Below are positions 57,395-64,000 of a DNA stretch of 64,000 nucleotides, in pieces. Source of the stretch: Marinobacter daqiaonensis. Its GTDB lineage: Bacteria; Pseudomonadota; Gammaproteobacteria; Pseudomonadales; Oleiphilaceae. Made by a program: the position numbers and the translations under genes. How positions within the stretch are numbered: position 1 is the stretch's first letter; each line of letters begins with the position of its first letter. The stretch lies in the NCBI RefSeq assembly GCF_900115285.1, contig NZ_FOYW01000001.1, forward strand, positions 950,655 to 1,014,654, given 5' to 3'. Below the pieces are notes generated by a model. That model was not told the DNA's origin. It made no database searches and saw nothing but the letters and a program-made list of their open reading frames with translations.

Positions 57395-58681
57395 ATGCAG
57401 GAGTCTGAAAACCCCACATCACTGCGGGACGACTACGCCGGCGAGCCGGTATGGCGCCAGGCCATCGCCGGATCCCAGATGCTCCTGGTGGCCTTCGGCG
57501 CACTGGTGCTGATGCCCCTGATCACCGGCATGAACCCGAATGTGGCGCTGTTCACCGCCGGCCTGGGCACGCTGATTTTCCATATCGTCACCGGCGGCAA
57601 GGTTCCGGTCTTTCTCGCCTCTTCCTTTGCCTTTATCGCACCCATCCTGGCCGCGAAACAGGAATTCGGCATGGCGGAGACCCTGGGTGGCCTGATGGCC
57701 GCGGGCATCCTCTATATCCTTCTCAGCGCCGCTGTGAAGATCCGCGGCACCGGTTTCATCAACCGTCTGCTGCCCCCGGTGGTGATCGGTCCGGTAATCA
57801 TGATCATCGGTCTCGGGCTGGCACCGGTGGCGGTGCACATGGCCTCCGGTCGTACCGGTGACGGCTCCGCGGAACTGGTGCCCTACACCACGGCCATCGG
57901 TATCGCCATGGCATCGCTGCTGGTCACAATTGTGGTGTCGGTCTGGGCCAAAGGCGTCTTCCGGCTCATCCCCATCATGTTCGGTATTATCGTCGGCTAC
58001 ATTCTTTCAGCCTTTGCCGGCATCGTGGACCTGACCCCGATCCGTGAAGCCCCCTGGTTCGCGGTACCCGAGTTCATGGCGCCGTCGTTTGGCTGGGGCG
58101 CGATTCTGTTCATGATCCCGGTGGCCATCGCCCCGGCCATCGAGCACATCGGTGACGTGCTGGCCATCAGCAACGTCACGGGCAAGAACTTCATCAAGAA
58201 GCCCGGCCTGCACCGGACTCTTCTCGGCGACGGCCTGGCCACCAGCTCCGCCGCCATGCTCGGCGGTCCGCCCAACACCACCTACTCCGAGGTGACCGGT
58301 GCGGTGATGCTGACCAGGAACTTCAATCCCCGGGTCATGCTGTGGGCTGCCGGCACTGCTATCGTGCTGGCCTTTGTCGGCAAGTTCGGCGCCGCTTTGC
58401 AGACCATTCCGGCACCGGTCATGGGTGGTATCCTCTGCCTGTTGTTCGGCTCCATCGCGGTGGTGGGCCTGAACAGCCTGATCCGCAACCAGGTGGACCT
58501 GTCCCAGGCCCGCAACCTGGTGATCGTGGGCGTGACCCTGGTGTTCGGTATTGGCGGCATGAAGTTTCTGGGCCTGGAGGGTATTGCCCTGGCCGGGATC
58601 ACGGCCATTGTTCTGAACCTGGTCCTGCCGGGTTCGGATAGTGCCTGGGGTGAGCGGATTCACCAGCACGAGAAGACGTAG
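57395..58681 (+). CDS. uraA: Uracil permease (NCS2 family)
   Basis: 428 residues from the ATG at 57395, nine bases after GAAGG; an ATG at 57386 inside upp is an alternative. About 14 membrane segments. The NCS2 signature is clear: FAFIAPILAA in the substrate helix, IAPAIEHIGDVLAISN (the Glu that binds uracil), and GGPPNTTYSEVTGAVMLT. It is a proton-coupled uracil importer working with Upp. The neighbouring salvage gene makes uracil, rather than xanthine or urate, the likely substrate. Confidence 0.94.
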   Translation: MQESENPTSLRDDYAGEPVWRQAIAGSQMLLVAFGALVLMPLITGMNPNVALFTAGLGTLIFHIVTGGKVPVFLASSFAFIAPILAAKQEFGMAETLGGLMAAGILYILLSAAVKIRGTGFINRLLPPVVIGPVIMIIGLGLAPVAVHMASGRTGDGSAELVPYTTAIGIAMASLLVTIVVSVWAKGVFRLIPIMFGIIVGYILSAFAGIVDLTPIREAPWFAVPEFMAPSFGWGAILFMIPVAIAPAIEHIGDVLAISNVTGKNFIKKPGLHRTLLGDGLATSSAAMLGGPPNTTYSEVTGAVMLTRNFNPRVMLWAAGTAIVLAFVGKFGAALQTIPAPVMGGILCLLFGSIAVVGLNSLIRNQVDLSQARNLVIVGVTLVFGIGGMKFLGLEGIALAGITAIVLNLVLPGSDSAWGERIHQHEKT

Positions 58682-58733
58682 GACCGCCTGCCTCGTGCTA
58701 GCCCTTGCTCGTTAGCCTGTTGGTTTTCGGGCA

Positions 58734-58850
58734 GGGGCGGCGGGCAGGGGGAGGCTTCTTCCGCCGCAATTCACGGCCCATCCCTGGGCCGGCCTTGCTA
58801 ACGCGCCATCCCTGGCGCTGCTTCAGAAGCCTCCCCCTGCCCGCCGCCCT
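58734..58850 (+). repeat. Structured palindromic repeat element, copy 1
   Basis: Outer arms of 23 bases pair perfectly (58736-58758 with 58826-58848), with one or two more pairs outside. Inside are a CCGCAATTCACGGCC block and two small hairpins, each with the loop TCCC: one in CGGCCCATCCCTGGGCCG, one in GCGCCATCCCTGGCGC. The core is shared, in inverted orientation, with the element at 58944-59054. No open reading frame fits. It looks like a REP- or MITE-like family unit. Confidence 0.8.
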
Positions 58851-58943
58851 CCGGACTTCTCGGATAACGCCGGAAAATCCTCCCTGCTCTTCTTTTTGCC
58901 CTTCCTATTTCTTTACTGATTGACGGGCAAGAACAATCTTCAG

Positions 58944-59054
58944 GTGCAGACTGGTTGGGGGGCTTTCGTAACAGCGACATGGATGTCGCGGTAGCAAGGC
59001 CGGCCAGGGAAGGCCGTGAATTGCGGTGAAGAAAGCCCCCCAACCGGTTTGTGC
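58944..59054 (-). repeat. Structured palindromic repeat element, copy 2 (inverted)
   Basis: Outer arms GGTTGGGGGGCTTTC (58953-58967) and its exact complement (59031-59045) pair fully, and the stem runs on outward with several G-T wobbles to 58944/59054. Its reverse complement carries the same core as copy 1: CCGCAATTCACGGCC, TCCCTGG, CCGGCCTTGCTA, then a hairpin GCGACATCCATGTCGC. The outer arms differ in sequence from copy 1 but keep the fold. Between the copies (58851-58943) only a weak TTGCCC/GGGCAA hairpin is seen; 58682-58733 is featureless. Confidence 0.8.
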
Positions 59055-59105
59055 ATGCTCCAGAGGTAGCAGTCCCACTCCAGAGCTTTTCCCAGACAGA
59101 AAAAA

Positions 59106-59150
59106 CGGGGTCAGACCCTATTTTCCTTCGGAAAAATGGGTCAGACCCCG
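59106..59150. repeat. REP-like hairpin with a C(TTCG)G loop after flhB
   Basis: The arms CGGGGTCAGACCC (59106-59118) and GGGTCAGACCCCG (59138-59150) pair except at a central A-A mismatch; each arm is itself a near palindrome. An A/T stem and a CTTCGG cap, the very stable UUCG tetraloop type, complete it. It begins 15 bases beyond the flhB stop and could protect or end the fliM-flhB message. The GGGGTCAGACCC motif is of a type often seen in REP families. Confidence 0.75.
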
Positions 59151-59165
59151 GCACTACAGTCCAGA

Positions 59166-60302
59166 TCAAATATCCCTACGCATATCCCGGGGAATCGGGA
59201 AACTGGGCATGGAGGGCTTGGCAGCATGCCCCTTGCGGAACTGCCGCAGCTGGAAGATATAGGCCAGCACCTGGGCCACGGCCATGTACAGGCCATCGGG
59301 AATCTCCTCCCCGATCCTGGTGTTGTGGTAGACCGCACGGGTCAGGGGAGGCGTCCGCAACACCTCCACCTTGTGCTCCCGGGCAATCTCCATGATCTTG
59401 AAGGCCACCTCGTCGGAGCCCTTCGCCACAACCACCGGCGCCGCCATCCTCCCCTGATCGTACTTCAGAGCCACCGCATAATGGGTCGGGTTGGTAATCA
59501 CCACATCCGCCGTGGGCACATCCTGCATCATCCGCCGTTGCGCCATCTCCCGCTGCAGCTGACGGATCTTGCCCTTGACCTCCGGTTTGCCCTCCGTGTC
59601 CTTGTACTCGTCCTTCACCTCCTGCTTGGTCATCCGCAGCTTTTTCTGGTGATCGTAGATCTGGAAGGGTACGTCGACCACGGCAATCAGAATGGTGGCG
59701 CAGGAAAGAAAGAAGAAACTCCAGCCCAGGGTCCAGAGCACGTGCTCCATCGCCGGTACGACAGGCTCCTCGGAAATACTCAGCAAATCCTCAGTACGCA
59801 GGTTCAGGATGAGTATGGCCACCGCGAGAACCACGCCCACCTTGGCGATGGCCTTGCCCAGCTCCACCAGAGAGCGGACGGAAAACATCCGCTTCAGCCC
59901 CTTCAAAGGGTCCATGCGATTGAGCTTGGGCATGATGGCCTTGCCACTGAACAGTATGCCACCGATACCGATCGGGCCTGCAATGGCGGCAACCAGAAGC
60001 AACAGGAGAAGCGGGGACACCGCGACGGTGGCATCCCAGGAGGAAGCGATAAGCTGGGTGCTCATGAACCGGGTATCGAAGATCTCCGCCCGGTCCAGCA
60101 CGAAGGCGCCCCGCATGATGTCCTCCAGGGACATGGCCAGGGTGCTGCCGAACATCAGCAGGCCACCGGCACCCGCCAGCAGCACCGCCATGGTGGCCAG
60201 CTCCTTGGAACGGGCGGTCTGGCCATCCTCCTTCGCTTTTTCAATTCGTCGGGGGGTGGCCTCCTCCGTTTTTTCCTGACTGTTGTCGTTCTCTTCAGCC
60301 AT
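59166..60302 (-). CDS. flhB: Flagellar export switch protein FlhB
   Basis: 378 residues: an N-terminal cytoplasmic start (DNSQEKTEEATPRRIEKAKEDGQ), four membrane segments (about 30-215) and a cytoplasmic domain. The autocleavage motif NPTH lies in VVITNPTHYAVALKYD, followed by APVVVAKGSDEVAFKI. Self-cleavage between Asn and Pro, signalled by FliK, switches export from hook to filament proteins. It is the last gene of the fliM-to-flhB run in this window, 24 bases after fliR. In Pseudomonas, flhB and flhA are close; here upp-uraA and repeats separate them. Confidence 0.96.
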   Translation of the reverse strand: MAEENDNSQEKTEEATPRRIEKAKEDGQTARSKELATMAVLLAGAGGLLMFGSTLAMSLEDIMRGAFVLDRAEIFDTRFMSTQLIASSWDATVAVSPLLLLLLVAAIAGPIGIGGILFSGKAIMPKLNRMDPLKGLKRMFSVRSLVELGKAIAKVGVVLAVAILILNLRTEDLLSISEEPVVPAMEHVLWTLGWSFFFLSCATILIAVVDVPFQIYDHQKKLRMTKQEVKDEYKDTEGKPEVKGKIRQLQREMAQRRMMQDVPTADVVITNPTHYAVALKYDQGRMAAPVVVAKGSDEVAFKIMEIAREHKVEVLRTPPLTRAVYHNTRIGEEIPDGLYMAVAQVLAYIFQLRQFRKGHAAKPSMPSFPIPRDMRRDI

Positions 60303-60326
60303 ACTTCCTTACCCTGAAGCTGACAC

Positions 60327-61112
60327 TCAGGGCTGGCCCTGAAGCTGTCGCATGAACTGGAATGTCTCGCGGGCGTACTGCTCGAAATGCGGCAGAAAAT
60401 TGGCGTGCAGCACCCATATGGAGAACAATCCAAAAATCAGGCCAATCGGGAAACCCAGGGCGAAAATATTCATCTGGGGCGCAGCCCGGGTCATCACGCC
60501 AAAGGCAATGTTAACGATCAGCACTGCCGTTACCGCGGGCAACGCCAGCAGCATGGCGGACGCAAACATCCAGCTGATGCGGTGCGCCAGCTGCCAGACC
60601 CCCTCCTGGCCGAGCCCTTCCAGGCCAACGGGAATCGTGCGGAAGCTCTCCAGGAACACCTCGATCGCCACCAGGTGGCCGTTCATCGCGAGGTAAAGGA
60701 GGGTGATCGTAATGGTGTAGATCTGTGACAGTACCGTCACGTTCACGCCATGGGCCGGATCGTTCATGGACGCAAAGCCGAGACCCATCTGCATGGCGAT
60801 CATCTGGCCGGCAATGGTGAACAGCTGGAACAGCGCGGTCAGGGCGAAGCCAAGGCCCACTCCGATGAGAATCTGCTGCAGGGTGATGATGACCGCATCA
60901 GCGCTGAAGACCTCCACCTGGGGCACGGGTGGAAGCATGGGCACGATCAGGATGGTGGTCAGCAGGGCAAGCCCTAGCCGTATCCGCGCCGGTACCAGCT
61001 GGGTGCCGATAAAGGGAATGACCATGAAAAAACTGGCGATGCGGAACAACGGCCAAAGGTGCTGGCCCACCCACTGGCTGATGGCGGCGTCGGTAAGATC
61101 AGCGGGTATCAC
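60327..61112 (-). CDS. fliR: Flagellar export gate protein FliR
   Basis: 261 residues with about six hydrophobic segments. The conserved RIASFFMVIPFIGTQLVPARIRLGLALL near the N-terminus and GQMIAMQMGLGFASMNDP mid-protein identify FliR. With FliP and FliQ it forms the helical export channel core at the base of the flagellum. It lies seven bases after fliQ. Length is typical. Confidence 0.95.
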   Translation of the reverse strand: MIPADLTDAAISQWVGQHLWPLFRIASFFMVIPFIGTQLVPARIRLGLALLTTILIVPMLPPVPQVEVFSADAVIITLQQILIGVGLGFALTALFQLFTIAGQMIAMQMGLGFASMNDPAHGVNVTVLSQIYTITITLLYLAMNGHLVAIEVFLESFRTIPVGLEGLGQEGVWQLAHRISWMFASAMLLALPAVTAVLIVNIAFGVMTRAAPQMNIFALGFPIGLIFGLFSIWVLHANFLPHFEQYARETFQFMRQLQGQP

Positions 61113-61119
61113 GCCCCTG

Positions 61120-61389
61120 TCATCCGATCAGGTAGGGAACGCTGCCAATCAGGCGCTCGGCGTGATCAATCAGCTGGGTCAGCATCCAGGGGCCGAGAAA
61201 GATGATCACCAGCAGGGTGACGATCAGGCGCGGCAGGAAGCTCAGGGTCTGCTCGTTGATCTGGGTGGCAGCCTGGAAGGTACTGACCACCAGGCCGATC
61301 ACCAGGCCGGGCCCTATTATCATGCTGGACAGCAACACGATCATCCAGAGCGCTTCCCGCATGATGTCGATGACGGTTTCTGGTGTCAT
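61120..61389 (-). CDS. fliQ: Flagellar export gate protein FliQ
   Basis: 89 residues, two membrane helices: MREALWMIVLLSSMIIGPGLVIGLVVSTFQAATQINEQTLSF is the family pattern (here residues about 10-51), then IVTLLVIIFLGPWML. FliQ packs four copies around the FliP/FliR core. It is 8 bases from fliP and seven from fliR. Standard length. Confidence 0.96.
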   Translation of the reverse strand: MTPETVIDIMREALWMIVLLSSMIIGPGLVIGLVVSTFQAATQINEQTLSFLPRLIVTLLVIIFLGPWMLTQLIDHAERLIGSVPYLIG

Positions 61390-61397
61390 GGAACCTC

Positions 61398-62144
61398 CTA
61401 TATGCCGTAACTGGCGGCCAGTGTGCCCATGATCAGAGCCCAGCCATCCACCAGCACGAACAGCATGATCTTGAAAGGCAGCGAGATGATGATGGGTGAC
61501 AGCATCATCATACCCATGGCCATCAGCACGCTTGCCACCACCATATCGATGATGAGGAACGGGATGAACAGGATGAACCCGATCTGGAACGCGGTTTTCA
61601 GTTCACTGGTAACGAAGGCCGGCATGAGAACCCAGAAGGAAACGTCTTCCGGGGAGTCGTACTGCTCGTCCGCGATGCGCATGAACAGGCCAAGATCACT
61701 TTCCCGGGTCTGGGCCAGCATGAATTCCCGGAAGGGCATACTGGCCGCCTCCACCGCCTCCAGGGAGGTCATCTCTTCCGCCATGTAGGGTTGCAGCCCT
61801 ACCCGGTTGGCCTCCTCGAATACCGGTTTCATGATGAAAATACTCAGGAACAGGGCCAGCCCCAGCAGGATCTGGTTCGAGGGCGTGGACTGCAGCCCCA
61901 GGGCCTGGCGGAGGATCGCGAACACCACGATGATGCGGGTGAAGGAGGTCATCATCATGAGCATGGCCGGCAGGAAGGTAAGCGCCGTCATGAACGCCAG
62001 GATCTGCAGGGTTACGGAATATTCGTTCCCTTCTTCTCCCGGGGTCACGGTCACCGCCGGAATACCTGGAATACCGCCACCGCCCTGTTGGGCCAGCACT
62101 TCGGGGGCCAGCAAAAGGCCCGCCAGCAAAAACCACCAGCGCAT
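61398..62144 (-). CDS. fliP: Flagellar export gate protein FliP
   Basis: 248 residues with a cleavable-type signal peptide ([20 protein letters not shown]), as in other FliP proteins. Four membrane segments follow; [29 protein letters not shown] and [18 protein letters not shown] are the family signature. FliP forms the pentameric ring of the export channel. Its start shares one base with the fliO stop. Confidence 0.96.
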   Translation of the reverse strand: MRWWFLLAGLLLAPEVLAQQGGGGIPGIPAVTVTPGEEGNEYSVTLQILAFMTALTFLPAMLMMMTSFTRIIVVFAILRQALGLQSTPSNQILLGLALFLSIFIMKPVFEEANRVGLQPYMAEEMTSLEAVEAASMPFREFMLAQTRESDLGLFMRIADEQYDSPEDVSFWVLMPAFVTSELKTAFQIGFILFIPFLIIDMVVASVLMAMGMMMLSPIIISLPFKIMLFVLVDGWALIMGTLAASYGI

Positions 62145-62620
62145 CAGTCCTGATCTCCCCGCTTTCCGGCTCCGCCGGATGGCCAGGATCGCCCCATCAT
62201 TGTGCGGAGTTTTTTCGCGAAGTCACTGTTAACCTCGCGGTCACCGGAAACCACCGGTTCATCAAAGACGTGCAGCGTGCGGATTGAGGTGGGCGTGACG
62301 CCCACCAGGATCTGGGTGCCGGCGACGTCGATCAGGGCGATGCGCTCCCGTGTACCAAGGGCCATAACGGATACCACTTTCATGGCCCCGGTGTTCATTC
62401 CCGTGAGCCCGTTCATCCGTCGGACCAGCCAGGCACAGGCAAAGATCAGTCCCAGCACCACCAGCAGCCCGATGCCCAGGGTCGCCAAAGACCCAAGGGT
62501 ATCCCCGTTTCCCGAGCTTCGTTCCGTTATCGGCACGGGCGAGGTCTCCTGAGCACGGGCCAGCAGTGGCAGCAGCCATAAGGCCGGCAAGGTCAAATAC
62601 CTGACGCATGGAGAGCTCAT
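62144..62620 (-). CDS. fliO: Flagellar protein FliO
   Basis: 158 residues from the ATG at 62620, just after the fliN stop; a start inside fliN (62650) is possible. A signal-like N-terminal helix, then a membrane helix at about 50-70 ([27 protein letters not shown]) and a small cytoplasmic domain ([31 protein letters not shown]). FliO is a chaperone for FliP assembly. Its sequence is the least conserved of this set; the [11 protein letters not shown] stretch is typical. Confidence 0.9.
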   Translation of the reverse strand: MSSPCVRYLTLPALWLLPLLARAQETSPVPITERSSGNGDTLGSLATLGIGLLVVLGLIFACAWLVRRMNGLTGMNTGAMKVVSVMALGTRERIALIDVAGTQILVGVTPTSIRTLHVFDEPVVSGDREVNSDFAKKLRTMMGRSWPSGGAGKRGDQD

Positions 62621-62621
62621 G

Positions 62622-63128
62622 TTATTTCTGCAGACGCTTGATGCGTTCACCGGGGCTGATGACGTCCGTCAGACGGATGCCGAATTTCTCGTTCACCATC
62701 ACCACCTCACCATGGGCGATAAGGGTGCCATTGACCAGAACGTCCAGAGGCTCCCCCGCCAGCCGGTCCAGCTCGATCACCGACCCCTGGTTCAGCTGCA
62801 GCAGGTTGCGAATGGGAATCTGGGTGTTGCCCACCTCCATCGAGATGGTGACCGGAATGTCCAGAATCACATCCAGGTCCGGCTCGGTGCCTGTACGCTG
62901 GCGCGGCTCCGGCACATCACCGAAGTCCTCCATGGGCGCGGCGCGCACCTGGCGCCCGGCGTCCTTCCCCGCGTCCTCACCTTCGGCTTCGGCCATTGCA
63001 GCCGCCCATTCGTCGGTGCGGTCGCCCTCCCCGTCCTTGTCGCCGGACTCTTCCATGGCAGCCTCCCACTCAGCCGCCAGCTTTTCGTCTTCGCTCAGCT
63101 CGCGATCGTCTTTCTTGTCGTCAGCCAT
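62622..63128 (-). CDS. fliN: Flagellar motor switch protein FliN
   Basis: 168 residues. The C-terminal SpoA domain (about 85-165) has VTISMEVGNTQIPIRNLL, LNQGSVIELDRLAGEPLDV and NEKFGIRLTDV. The first 60 residues are acidic and hold two copies of a short motif: EWEAAMEE (20-27) and EWAAAMAE (40-47). FliN and FliM build the C-ring that sets rotation direction and docks the FliH/FliI export ATPase. The start overlaps the fliM stop by eight bases. Confidence 0.95.
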   Translation of the reverse strand: MADDKKDDRELSEDEKLAAEWEAAMEESGDKDGEGDRTDEWAAAMAEAEGEDAGKDAGRQVRAAPMEDFGDVPEPRQRTGTEPDLDVILDIPVTISMEVGNTQIPIRNLLQLNQGSVIELDRLAGEPLDVLVNGTLIAHGEVVMVNEKFGIRLTDVISPGERIKRLQK

Positions 63129-64000
63129 GTCGTCCTACCTTCAGTTGTTTCTTCACCACCGGAATCTTGGAGCGCTCGCTGATTCTCAGGGCCAGCTTGC
63201 CGTCCCGGGTACCCATGGTTGCCTTGTAGATGGGGATGCCGTTGGCGGTCATCTCCAGGGTTTCGGGCATCTCCACCGGGATAACGTCCCCGGCCTTGAA
63301 CTTGGCCACGTCCCGGAGTGAAATGCGACGGCGGCAAACGGTCGCGTTGACCGGAACCCGCACGTCCTTGATGTCTTCCTGCAGGGCATTCACCCAACGC
63401 TCGTCCACATCGTCTATGTCGCTCTGGACACCCGCGTCCAGCACCTCGCGAATCGGCTCGATCATAGAGTACGGCAGGGCCATGTGCAGCTCGCCGCCAC
63501 CACCGTCCAGCTCCACGTGGAAGGTACTGATAACCACCACCTCGCTGGGACTGACGATGTTGGCCATGGCCGGGTTGACTTCGGAGCTCAGGTAGTCGAA
63601 ATCCACCTTCAGAACAGCGTGCCAGGCTTCCTTCATGTCCACGAACACCTGGTCCAGAACCATCTGGACAATGCGGGTTTCCGTCGGCGTGAACTCTCGC
63701 CCCTCGATCTTGGCGTGGCGACCTTCGCCGCCAAAGAAATTGTCCACCAGCTTGAATACCAGCTTGGCGTCCAGGATGAACAGGCCGGTACCCCTCAACG
63801 GTCGAACCTTCACCAGATTGAGACTGGTGGGGACGTAAAGGGTATGTATGTACTCGCCGAATTTCATGATCTGGATGCCGCCGGTGGAAACGTCGGCGTT
63901 ACGGCGCAGCAGGTTGAACAGGCTGATGCGGGTATAACGGGCGAAACGCTCGTTGATCATTTCCAGGGTGGGCATCCGGCCACGGACGATGCGGTCCTGG
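63121..64000 (-). CDS. fliM: Flagellar motor switch protein FliM (partial, N-terminus off the right edge)
   Basis: About 292 residues of the C-terminal part; the frame is open through 64000, and the first readable residues, QDRIVRGRMPTLEMINERFARY, match the region near residue 45 of Pseudomonas FliM. So about 40-45 N-terminal residues, including the CheY-binding peptide, are missing. The middle domain (VVSTFHVELDGGGGELHMALPYSMIEPIRE) and the C-terminal SpoA domain are complete. FliM receives CheY-P and switches the motor. Confidence 0.95.
   Translation of the reverse strand, partial: QDRIVRGRMPTLEMINERFARYTRISLFNLLRRNADVSTGGIQIMKFGEYIHTLYVPTSLNLVKVRPLRGTGLFILDAKLVFKLVDNFFGGEGRHAKIEGREFTPTETRIVQMVLDQVFVDMKEAWHAVLKVDFDYLSSEVNPAMANIVSPSEVVVISTFHVELDGGGGELHMALPYSMIEPIREVLDAGVQSDIDDVDERWVNALQEDIKDVRVPVNATVCRRRISLRDVAKFKAGDVIPVEMPETLEMTANGIPIYKATMGTRDGKLALRISERSKIPVVKKQLKVGRHG

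Noticed and set aside
58682..59165. CRISPR array or small ORFs in the repeat-rich gap
   Set aside because: There are only two related units, in opposite orientation and with no spacers; the short frames across them have no ribosome site and follow the palindromes.

Overview
The window looks like chromosome of a high-GC, polarly flagellated, marine-type gammaproteobacterium, most likely a Marinobacter or close relative. This is an inference. It rests on the Na+-translocating NADH:quinone reductase operon, the very large NAD-dependent glutamate dehydrogenase, PsrA, and Pseudomonas-like gene order around mfd and in the flagellar/chemotaxis block. No tRNA, rRNA, CRISPR array, prophage, integrase or intact transposase was seen. 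Genes are packed tightly, often with 1-14 base overlaps.

Layout. 1-6.5 kb: nqrABCDEF-apbE on the minus strand, with a promoter before nqrA; apbE runs off the left edge. 6.5-17 kb: a long-form gap, divergent mfd and csiV, then on the minus strand a methylthioinosine phosphorylase, an MscS channel, a YkuD-fold L,D-transpeptidase, psrA with two operator-like boxes, and an unrecognised membrane protein. 17-26 kb: ribE, the overlapping minus-strand operon can-rsmC-rlmG, and the 1627-residue glutamate dehydrogenase. 26-32.7 kb: a plus-strand MoxR/DUF58/DUF4381/VWA/VWA-TPR/BatD operon. 32.7-40.1 kb: the complete cytochrome c maturation operon ccmABCDEFGHI on the minus strand. 40.3-42 kb: a FliK-type protein and a stand-alone FlhB C-terminal domain. 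42-56.6 kb: the minus-strand flagellar/chemotaxis block flhA-flhF-fleN-fliA-cheY-cheZ-cheA-cheB-motC-motD-parC-parP-cheW-DUF2802. 56.7-58.7 kb: upp-uraA on the plus strand. 58.7-59.15 kb: a non-coding stretch full of structured repeats. 59.2-64 kb: fliM-fliN-fliO-fliP-fliQ-fliR-flhB, with fliM cut by the right edge.

How the genes work together. NqrA-F pumps sodium from NADH oxidation, and ApbE attaches FMN to the threonines visible in NqrB and NqrC. CcmA-I builds c-type cytochromes for respiration. The flagellar genes supply the export gate (FlhA, FlhB, FliO-R), switch (FliM, FliN), second stator (MotC/MotD), number and place control (FleN, FlhF), sigma-28 (FliA), and a chemotaxis pathway whose array is probably polar through ParC/ParP.

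The observations most worth following up are: (1) a pair of oppositely oriented structured repeats between uraA and flhB whose stems differ by compensatory changes; (2) three FliM-like peptides in the CheA linker, where a CheY-binding P2 domain would normally lie; (3) a free-standing FlhB C-terminal domain that begins just after the position of the FlhB autocleavage motif, next to an extra FliK; (4) two PsrA-type operators abutting psrA. Most other genes belong to well-known families.
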